The notes below the pieces were generated by a model. That model saw only the letters and a program-made list of their open reading frames with translations. It was not told the DNA's origin and did no database searches. 64,000 bases of DNA from Macrothele yani (taxonomy: Eukaryota > Arthropoda > Arachnida > Araneae > Macrothelidae): the NCBI GenBank assembly GCA_039090855.1, contig CM077025.1, forward strand, positions 96,638,489 to 96,702,488, read 5' to 3'. The position numbers were made by a program, and so were the translations under genes. Shown one piece after another: positions 55,590 to 64,000 of the stretch (its first letter is position 1; the number at the start of each line of letters is the position of its first letter).

Positions 55590-56249
55590 ACTTCACAATC
55601 AAAATTTTTTTTCATGCAGACACTCCTGAATCGGATCCTCCCATGATTTCCTTGGCCTTCCTCTGCCTTTTTCCTGCGATATGGACCAGAATTTTTTCTT
55701 AGTAAGCATCTTGTCACTCGTTCTTTCAACATGGCCAAAACACCTAAGAATATTAGTCTCCACCTTGCTAACAACAATTTGCTTCACTTTACACAACTGC
55801 AACACATCTTCATTCCTCACATGATCAGAACATGTCTTCCCACTAACCCCCTGTAAGTAACTCATTTCTCCAGCACACAAACAACTCCTATGTTTCTTCT
55901 GTAGTACCCAGGTTTCACTGCCATACATCAGAGTAGGAACAATTACACTTTCATACACAACCATTCGGGACTCTTTTGAGAATCCATCATTCCTGTGAAA
56001 ACTTCCCAAAGCAGCTATGGCCTTGAATGAAGAATTCACTCGCCGCCCCAGTGGCGCAGTGGTTTAAGGCGCTGGCCTCTGATCATTCGTCCGTAAGGGG
56101 TCCGGGTTCGAATCCCGGTCAGGCATGGATGTTGTGTTTGTCTTACGGCACTGGCTCTCTCCCTTCCCTGGAACCAGTGACCCTAAATTAGGGACGGGCG
56201 ACTGCTTATAGCCCATTGAGTTGCTCACGGTGGTCGTTAAACCTCCAAT

Positions 56250-56282
<33 letters not shown>

Positions 56283-56440
56283 ATTCACTCTCCTACTAAT
56301 TTCGCCATCGAATCTGTTCTTTCTGTCAAACAGGCTTCCTAAACATACAAACTCATTTACCTGGTCAATCACTGTGCCATTTAGACTTAACCTGCATTCA
56401 GTACTAACAGTTCCTCGCTCAGAAACCATAACTTTGGTTT
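55590..56440 (-). mobile_element. Non-LTR retrotransposon fragment, family A
   Basis: Minus strand: SERGTVSTECRLSLNGTVID, FVCLGSLFDRKNRFDGEISR with RRVNS at 56429-56281. After the SINE it continues SSFKAIAALGSFHRNDGFSK, VYESVIVPTLMYGSETWVLQ, ILRCFGHVERTSDKML and EKGRGRPRKSWEDPIQECLH down to 55599. It is the same region and family as 31893-32960 but better preserved: apart from the SINE the frame is almost continuous. It is 5'-truncated, and the catalytic YADD motif is not included. Confidence 0.85.
56041..56280 (+). repeat. tRNA-derived SINE, full-length copy
   Basis: The target duplication GAATTCACT lies at 56032-56040 and 56281-56289. The head CGCCCCAGTGGCGCAGTGG contains an A-box-like part and GGTTCGAATCCC is a good B box. 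The tRNA-unrelated body ends GTTGCTCACGGTGGTCGTTA, followed by a tail of about 31 A. Intact promoter boxes, a long pure A tail and an exact duplication make this the youngest SINE copy here. It interrupts the family A LINE. Confidence 0.96.
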
Positions 56441-56444
56441 TTCC

Positions 56445-57950
56445 CTTATTTTATACTCAGTTTGAATTTCATACAAACTTCGTACATCCGGGATAATGTA
56501 CTTCTGCAACTTACTTTTGCTCTCCCTGATTATATTTGTATTTTTATAATTTTTTTATGTTATAATTATTAATCATCATTAATAGTGAAAAACATCCGCT
56601 TTGTATTTTTTAAGAATTTTTCCTAATGAAATGTGTGTTTTTTTTGTCTCTTCATATCCAGTCAGTCAAGCAATCTTCCCCTTCCCACTTTTTTTAAGCA
56701 AATTAAAATTTCAAATTAAGTACTTAATCTGTTAGTGATGGAATCTGCACCATTTCTGTAACCCATAAAATTGTTTTCATGGCAGAGTGAGCAAATGCAG
56801 TACCAATTTTTACATTTAATTTTATTTAAAATGTGTGTCTTTCCATTCCTTAGTCACTTCTTGGCATAACAAGGGACAGAGCAAGCATTCATTAGTTAAA
56901 AGCAACATTAAAATTCAAAAACTCTGCTGCATGCTCTCTGTACAGAGAAACAACTTTACAGGGAATATACAAAGTGTTCAAGTTCCAGTTTCTAACTTTA
57001 ATTTCTTCTTAAACAAAAGGAAAATTGTTTGCTCATTTTGACATGATGACAAACCATGCATTTTCAGCAAAATTAAAGTTTAAAAAGAGATAAAACCACT
57101 CCTCGCTCTGTTGTGAAAACAGCTGTATGGGTCTTGCAAATGATGTGGCTCTAGCTAGGACAAAGTAAGTAACAATTCTTAATTTGAATTTTGCCTTAAT
57201 AAAAAAAATATGTTCTCCATTGATTTTTGTAGAAAGAAGGAACTGTAAGGAATAAAAAAATGTGCATTTCATTAGGAAAATTTTATAAAACATATGGTCA
57301 CTTTTCTGGATTATTACCTTTTTTTTATTTATAATGTTCTTAGTTTTTTTTTTTTTTTTTTTTTTTGGGATTTAATGAACACTATGAATAACTTCCAACC
57401 TGTGAATACAGTACTATATTTACTACAAAATGCTCATTGAACTTTTTTTGTACTACAACAATCTCACCAACATTTTTTTTTACTAGAAAAAAAAAATATA
57501 TATATTGGTGCCACTTAGTGTTTGCCACAAAATGTTCTCAATTTATGTGGAATTTTTAAAGCGAAAATTCACTTTCTTTATGAATTTACACTGTTATTTT
57601 GCTGCCCCATCAATTTGGTTGTTACAGAAAAAACGTGTGTAATGCAATTTTATTCATTACTACTGAAAAAAAAAAAAATGCTAAAAACTTCTGATTTTTT
57701 TTTTTTTTTCTTCTGTGCATGCGTTTTATTCCCATTGAATGTTGGGATCTCTAGACTAATTTTGTGCTTGGGAAGTTCATTTTTGCTTTTATAAACTTCC
57801 ATAATAATTTATGAAACATAGCTGTGTCTAAACAATTAGCTGTCTTGAATGATATATGGATTATATATATTTTTAATTTCTCTGGTGCTCCTGATGTGCT
57901 TTTCATTTTCCTTTTAACAAAATATTTTATTATGGATTTTCGTTTTTCAT
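56445..57950. other. Intron stretch, no gene seen
   Basis: AT-rich, with T runs at 57342-57366 and 57698-57710. No recognisable gene or transposon. Confidence 0.5.
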
Positions 57951-57955
57951 TTCAG

Positions 57956-57986
57956 CAGCACCCAAGAAGGATTCTCGAAGTGAAAT
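57956..57986 (+). CDS. TACC-like protein, micro-exon F
   Basis: The acceptor tract is TTTTTCATTTCAG (57955) and the donor GTAAGT (57987). 31 nt, phase 1 in and phase 2 out. With the carried G it reads AAPKKDSRSE(M). The acceptor is a NAGNAG type (CAGCAG), so use of the second AG at 57958 would remove one Ala codon. The following exons are not in the window. The small size makes this call weaker than the others. Confidence 0.55.
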
Positions 57987-57989
57987 GTA

Positions 57990-59660
57990 AGTTTGTTTCC
58001 TCAGTTTAGTCCAGGTGGCATTGCTGTCAGTTATTGGTCTTATGTGCTACCAAGCATTGATATCATTTTTGCATGATAAAAGAAAAGGTTGATCAAAAAG
58101 TGCTTCAGATGGCAGAATATTTAACCCAGTTATAGTGAGAAGCATGTTTACTGTATTAAGAATGATATTATCTAGTTTGTAACTGTGCAACTAATGGGTC
58201 TGATATAAATGTTCATAGGGAATGATAGGAGGGCTGAACAAATAAGTAACTGTTGAGAACATTTTGTTGTGGATAGTAAAGGGTAACTTGTCTTCCAATG
58301 CCATTATAATCCTGACTAGAGGGTGTTATTTGGCATGAGTGATGGGGAATGGATTCGAGTGAAAATGATGCCCTCACCCTTGGAAGCATAGTCTTACTCA
58401 GAGTTATGTGCAGAGATTAGGTTGAACAATGTGAAGCACAGTACTGAAAGAAACATTTGCTGCAATCTGATGCAAGTTCACATGTCTGTCTTCTTGTACA
58501 ACTGCCTCCGCATACACAAAGTTGCTATTGTAGGCCTGCTACTGCATTTCTCATTCGTCTACACAATGTGCCTGTGCACAAATTTTGGACATGCTCCAAG
58601 TGCTGATGACTTAAGGATGGTAGACTTCTTGCAGTTGGCAATGGATCTTCCCACCCAGCATATTCCGTGTCCAGAAGAACTTATTCATCATACATACCTC
58701 TGGGTGAGACAGTGTTTGGGGGGTGTGGGGTGTGCGGGATTATCATTATCACTTGAATCTGTTCTCCAGCACACTGCCTTTTCATTCAAACTCCTGTGCC
58801 AAACAAACACCATCTACTTGGAGAGTGTAATGATGTTGCGACACCAATTGCATATCTCAAGATACCAATTTACATATCCTTAATCTTCTGCCAAAGATCT
58901 TCTGAAGTTACTTATTATTCAGCCTATGTACTTATGAATTTTTCTGTTACTGCTTATTATTTGCATTTTCTTGTATGTGTGCTGATGAAGCCAATTGTAC
59001 ACATTAATGTATCAATTTCATACAATAATTGTTGCCCAGTAGATACACTCACATCTCTTTAGTGAATGCATGTGCCTTCATGAATTAACAAGCACCTAAA
59101 GGCATGTTTTAGTATGGTGCTGACTTAAATTTAAAAACTGGGATTTTGACTCACTGTTATTTGCATACTGCAGTGTGCTGGAAGTGTGATCAGAAATGTA
59201 CAATGTTGAAATGGCACGATTCTTTTTAGTTTTTGTTTTCCAGTTCCTTGATGTCATTTTAATGTGAATTCATGATAATTCTGTTAAATGCTTATCACTA
59301 CAATGTGTAAATATGCTAGAATGTGATATATTAATAATGCAAAATACCACATTTAATGCCATCTTTAACTTTTACAATTATAATTGACTTTCATCATAAC
59401 AATTACTTTATACACATTCTCATTCTAAGCATCTTTTAACTAAAAGTTGTAATAGTTACTGTTTATCATTTTTGATAGAAGACATTTCATTTTGTTGTAA
59501 TGGGAATATCCTCATAATCAGTTATGATTTTCATCCACAAAAAGTTTGACTTTTCCGTATTGATAATTCATGTGAAAGAGGAGCCTTTTTTTTTTTTTTC
59601 CCCAGTAAACACACATGCTAGTTTTATATTAATTTAGTAATATCCATTTTCTTTTGCTTT
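57990..59660. other. Intron stretch, no gene seen
   Basis: A longer open frame at 58422-58883 lacks recognisable motifs and has no splice context. 59100-59640 is AT-rich. No transposon was identified. Confidence 0.45.
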
Positions 59661-59663
59661 ATA

Positions 59664-61039
59664 TACAGGGTGGTTATAAATGAGTTGGGGGGAAAAAAAC
59701 AAAAAAACAACAACATTATTGTGCATAGGTATAAGGATGCATATGATAATAAGTATGAATAATGTATAGTTAAACACACCAAGTTTACCTTTTGTGGACC
59801 TTTTTGTAAACAGATGGCACTGAGTCATGCAAGGTCACATATTGTCAACAGAGAACGTGCAATTGCTCCCATCACCATTGTTTCATTGTTCCCAGTATGA
59901 TGGCGACATTCAGCGGGCTGGAAAAAGCGAAATGCTGCCTGTGGTTACACGAAACACATTCGGCAACACAAGTGCAACGACATTTTCGCCAAGAATACGG
60001 AAAAACTGCACCCAAAAGGAACACAATTGTAACATGGTACAAACAATTTACTGAGATTGGATGTGTGGCTTATAGGAACAGCAGCCAAGGTAGACCTTGA
60101 ATTCCTGAGGAGATGGTGGATGCAGTGCGAGCAGCATTTCTGTGAAGCCCCCGTAAATTGACTGCACGAGCAAGTCTGGAGCTTGGAGTTCCAAAGTCAA
60201 CAGTGACGAAACTCCTACAGAAACGTCTGAAATTTAGGCCTTACAAATTGCCGTTCGTTCAAGCTCTGAAGGATGGCGACAAGAAGCAGAGAGCAGATTT
60301 TTGTAGTGATATGTTAAATCTCATGGAAGCTGATGACTTGTCGAAGTTGGTGTTCAGTGACGAGGCGACCTTTCACTTAAATGTCAAATTGAATAGATGC
60401 AATGTGAGGGTTTGGGGATCAGAAAATTCCTATACCATCTTGGAACATGAAAGGGACAGTCCCAAGGTAAAGTTTTTTGTGCTGTGAGATGTGCTTCCGT
60501 TTTTGGCCCACTTTTCTTTGCTGAAAGATCTGTTACCAAAATCACATATCCGGACATGCTTCATTCAGATTTACCTAATGCCAATCCTCAAGGAAACAAT
60601 GGAAGGAGGTTTCATTTACCAACAAGATCCTCCTCACTACTACAAGGACGTCATTTCTTACCTCGACGCTGAAGTCCCAGTTTGGATTGGTCGTGGCGTC
60701 CCCATATGCCCCCCCCCCACCGGACCTAACACCCCTAGATTTCGGTGTATGGTTTTTTTTTTTTTTAAAAGATCAGGTTTACCTTCCGCTGCTTCCCAAG
60801 TCCCTTCCCGAACTTAAATCAAGAATCACCACTGCACTCGCATTGGTCGATGCCTGCATGCTGACAACAATGTGGAAAGAACTGATTTATAGATGGGGAA
60901 ATTTGCAGAGTAACCAAGGGAAGCCACATGGAACATTTGTGGAAAAATGTAAACTTGGTGTGTTTAACTATTTATTATTCGTACTTATTATGCACAATAA
61001 AGTTTTCCTTTTGCCTGACTAATTTATAACCACCCTGTA
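59664..61039 (+). mobile_element. Tc1/mariner-type transposon with intact ends
   Basis: A perfect 18-bp TIR, TACAGGGTGGTTATAAAT, at 59664-59681 with its reverse at 61022-61039. TA duplications lie at 59662-59663 and 61040-61041. 1,376 bp with one plus-strand transposase. The preserved ends suggest it is among the younger elements. Confidence 0.95.
59897..60920 (+). pseudogene. Tc1/mariner-type transposase (few disruptions)
   Basis: N-terminal HTH block TQVQRHFRQEYGKTAPKRNT then IVTWYKQFTEIG, stop at 60100, EEMVDAVRAAF, stop, PRKLTARASLELGVPKSTVT (second HTH), ADDLSKLVFSDEATFHLNVK (first catalytic D), then GSENSYTILEHERDSPKVKF, stop at 60485. Further on come EGGFIYQQDPPHYYKDVISY (second D), a C-run/T-run-disturbed PPPDLTPLDFGVW (third acidic site region; here the terminal D is present) and ELKSRITTALALVDACML. 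Three or four stops and homopolymer shifts inactivate it. Confidence 0.85.
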
Positions 61040-61189
61040 TAGTACTTACAAAGCTGAGTGTGCTTCTGATGTATGTGTATTTTTAGAAAACTAGGACAAG
61101 CCACCAACAATAACTGATAACTCGGGTACAGTTGGCAAATTTTGAGCAAAGCTATTGCAAAATCTAAGCTCATTAAGGCATCTATTATA

Positions 61190-62100
61190 ACAAATTCTAA
61201 AACACGAACGCGTAAAATTTATGACTTCCAAAACAAAAGTATGAAACGTTCTAAAAAAGAAATGCTTAAAATTGATCATGAACTACTTTCCTTCATGCCT
61301 TCACGTTGGTTGTGATCAGGTTGCATGTAAACAATGCAGAAAGACGCACTCAGATCGGAAACCACGTTTTTCATTTTGTATCGCGAAAGACACACACACA
61401 CTTACTTTTATTATTATAGATTAAACAAGTGTTGAGCTAACAGATGGATTCTTTTAATTTCTTCGTTTATCATTTCAAACAATTTTTTTAAAATAATGTG
61501 AGTGAGCTGACTTTCGTAAAACAGTTCAAGTAAAAGGCTATCTAATTTTAACTGAAATTCCTCAATGACACAGAATTTTGGGAATTGGAAGGCGTCAAAA
61601 TCTGACCATGGACAATGTCCAATCGCATGCCAAAAGTCATGGTGATCGGATGTGTCATATTGTAGCTATGCCCGAACAACTGATTGTCCAGGGTCTCGTA
61701 TAGAGAGTGGATTTTTTCAGTTATTATTAAAATTGGTCAGTTTTTTTAATTGTCATTATTTTTATACGACACGACCAATCACCATGATACCAACCCCATG
61801 TCACTCACCATGTCCTTCCCTTTCTCTGTGGCAAGTGTCACCGCGATCGGCTGAAGATCTTTGGAGGAGATAGGTAACAAACGACCCCTTCTCAAAACCC
61901 GGAAAAACCCCTAAAAATGCAAGTTTTTGGACGATTATTCCTCAATGACACGGAATTTTGGGAATAGGAAGGCGTCAAAACCTGACCAATCGCATGCAAA
62001 AAATCATGGTGATCAGATGTGTCATCTCACACCTATGCCCGAATAACTAATTGTCTCCAGTTTTGTAAAGAGAGCTCCGTCCACTTCACTCAATAACAAA
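61190..62100. repeat. Non-coding repeat block, copy 1
   Basis: Landmarks in order: AAAATTTATGACTTCCAAAA (61216), GTTGTGATCAGGTTGCATGT, ACCACGTTTTTCAT (61360), ATTCCTCAATGACACAGAAT (61557), GTGATCGGATGTGTCAT, GACCAATCACCATGATACCA, TTTGGAGGAGATAGGTAACA, then a second ATTCCTCAATGACACGGAAT (61939). The same series recurs at 62104-63430. Confidence 0.85.
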
Positions 62101-62103
62101 TTC

Positions 62104-63430
62104 TAAAAAACGAACACTTAAAATTTATGACTTTCAGAACAAAAGTATGAAACATTATAAAAAAGAAATGCCTAAAATCTAACATGAACTACTTGCCTTC
62201 ACGTAGGTTGTGATCGGGTTGCATGTAAACAAAGCGGTAAGACACACTTAGATCGGGAACCACGTTTTTCATCAAGACTCACTGAACCGACAAGCGACGT
62301 CATTGACACCATATTGCTGGCCTTGACCCCAACTTCAGCAGTTACAGTCAGAAAAGAAACAAAAGCAAAACAAAAACAACAACAAAAAAAAGGCTTACTG
62401 GTGCCAATTCTAACGTTTTTCTTGTTTCCACAATGTGCTCCGCTTCCTTTTAGCATGTCTTTTGTAAAAAAAGATCGTTCTTAGTTCTTATGTTATCATG
62501 TGTCCCTCCGTCCATCTGTAGACACCATATCTCTGCAACTATTAGTCCGATTTGAAAAATTCTTCTTGCATTGGAAAGCTTAAAATGTGCGTAGGACGAT
62601 CCTTTATTTCGTTTTTTTTTTTTTTTTACGATGTATAATTTTGCCGCTAGAGGGTGTAAATACAGATGATGTTGAATTTAAAATACATTTTATTTCATAT
62701 ATCTGCTTCTAAGCATCCGATTGAAAAAAATATTTTATTCTTCGATTCCATTTATGTTGAAGAGTATTCCATTTATGTCAAAGTATTTTAGGTATAGTTA
62801 CTTTTTCAAGTTACGCATAGATTTTCCGCTAGGGCGTAAAAGTAAATAATGTTTTTCCCCGATATCTCTTCTTCTAAAACTCCGATTTGGAAAAAAAATT
62901 TTCTTCAGCGTATACAGATCCTGATTGAAACTCTTTTATATGATATCTAATTTTTGGTGATCGGATATGTCATCTTGTAATTATGCCCGAACAACTAATT
63001 ATCTCAAGTCTCATAAAGAGAGCTCCGCTCGACCTTTGGCCTCGCTTCCCTCAATTATTAAAATTTGTCAGTTTTTTAATGGTCATTATTTTTATGCGAC
63101 ACAACCAATCATCATGATACCAACCCCATGTCACTCACCATGTCCTTCCCTTTCTCTGTGGCAAGTGTCACCACAATCGGTTGAAGATGTTTGGAGGAGA
63201 TAGGTAACAAATGAGCCCTTCTCAAAACCCGGAAAAACCTTTGAAAATGCAAGTTTTGAGATGATTATTCCTCAATGACACGGAATTTCGGGAATCGGAA
63301 GGCATCAAAAACCTGACCATGGATGATGTCCAATCGCATGCAAAAAATCACACTGATCAGATGTGCCATCTTGTACCTATGCCCGAACAACTAATTGTCT
63401 TGAGTCTCATAAAGAGAGCTCCGCTCAATG
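62104..63430. repeat. Non-coding repeat block, copy 2 with extra sequence
   Basis: Repeats the landmarks of copy 1: AAAATTTATGACTTTCAGAA (62112), GTTGTGATCGGGTTGCATGT, ACCACGTTTTTCAT (62259), GGTGATCGGATATGTCAT (62956), CCAATCATCATGATACCAAC, TTTGGAGGAGATAGGTAACA and ATTCCTCAATGACACGGAAT (63268). About 650 bp of sequence absent from copy 1 lies between, with CATATCTCTGCAACTATTAG and similar GATATCTC...TCCGATTTG phrases repeated at about 62525, 62700 and 62865. It looks like part of a larger transposon or endogenised element with internal repeats. No protein is evident. Confidence 0.75.
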
Positions 63431-64000
63431 AGTACTTACTTATTTATGCATACAAAACATCTGGATATTGTCTGTCAGCATTCATTGGCAAAGGTTAACA
63501 ACTGATGAATTTAGTAAAATTAGCATTTGCAGGATTCTTATAAAAAAGGAAATTGGACATACACTCTTTCTTTCAGTCACTAAATGTTGCATTTTCCTTT
63601 TCTTCACCTAATGATTGGTCATTCATTGCTAACGTAATGACATTGTTGCTTGGCTAGTTTTTTTGTTTGTTTTTTTCTATGCACACAGCACACCCAACAG
63701 AACATTACTGCCACCATAGCTGATGAATCAGTGTGACAGGCAACAACATACTGCTTAATGATCATACAGTCATATGATATGCCATGACTGTCACATGAGA
63801 TGCAGTAACACATACAGCTTAGAAAAAGAACCAGTAGATCTTGTAAACTTTAGTTTTTGTTTGGTAGATATGTTTTCTGGTGCTTCAAAATGAAAATGGC
63901 AATCATGGATCCTGGGGTGAGATGAACGAGCTCAGTATCCTATGCCTTGTCTCAAAAGCAGCAACTATGAACTGCAGCATTGGAGAAATCTGAATGACTG
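63431..64000. other. Intron stretch, no gene seen
   Basis: No exon of the TACC-like gene that is both in phase and plausible was found before the window end. AG-GT pairs near 63575 and 63872 were examined and rejected. Confidence 0.4.

Noticed and set aside
58422..58883. A 153-codon open frame as a host gene or TACC exon
   Set aside because: It has no recognisable motif, no suitable phase and splice sites, and a composition like translated intron.
63575..63910. Possible next TACC exons after TTTCAG (63575) or GGTAG (63872)
   Set aside because: With the required phase 2 entry the first hits a stop within three codons. The second gives a short hydrophobic peptide unlike TACC.
1..64000. CRISPR array, bacterial operon or prophage
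   Set aside because: No regularly spaced direct repeats with unique spacers, no ribosome-binding-site-linked gene strings, and abundant spliceosomal signals. The sequence is eukaryotic.

Overview
The window is AT-rich animal nuclear DNA. It appears to lie entirely inside one very large, intron-rich protein-coding gene on the + strand. The spliceosomal introns, pogo/Tigger, Tc1/mariner, hAT and RTE-like elements, a tRNA-derived SINE family and Pol III tRNAs all point to a metazoan. The element mixture suggests an arthropod, possibly a chelicerate such as a horseshoe crab or spider; that species-level guess is inference only.

Host gene. Six exons chain in compatible phases: 2381-2519, 12517-17994 (a giant exon of 1,826 codons), 35784-35934, 41285-41337, 52925-52988 and 57956-57986. 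The spliced peptide is long, acidic and Ser/Asp/Glu-rich. It ends in a short block (DFLQKAGS, then SSLFFKFDPLL) that I recognise as the conserved segment before the coiled coil of TACC (transforming acidic coiled-coil, centrosome/spindle) proteins. The start of the gene and the C-terminal TACC coiled coil lie outside the window. The giant exon carries three nearly identical in-frame copies of a 127-130 residue unit (15454-16611).

Introns. Intron 1 (2520-12516): an RTE-like LINE tail, a Tigger remnant, a Tc1-like element whose terminal repeat was entered by a 2.3-kb hAT-like element, and a mariner interrupted by an LTR-like insert. Intron 2 (17995-35783): a long-TIR DNA transposon carrying three nested insertions (Tc1-like, SINE, MITE), three further mariner-type elements, a foldback element, two LINE families and a SINE. 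Intron 3 (35935-41284): a mariner split by a hAT-like element that itself carries a LINE tail. Intron 4 (41338-52924): a Tc1-like element split by a small element, a 3.3-kb long-TIR transposon, hAT debris, and a tRNA-Gln gene next to a truncated tRNA-Glu on the opposite strand. Intron 5 (52989-57955): a small hAT-like element holding a 34-bp perfect hairpin, and a LINE broken by a SINE with clean target duplications. Intron 6 (57987 to the window end): a Tc1/mariner element with intact ends and a block of duplicated non-coding repeats.

Nearly all transposase and reverse-transcriptase frames carry stops or frameshifts, so the window reads as a graveyard of mobile DNA around a functional gene. 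The strongest observations are the recent triplication inside the TACC-like exon, the frame-neutral (0/0) giant exon, several nested insertions with exact duplications that give a relative chronology, the tRNA pair, and two long-TIR transposons I could not place in a superfamily.
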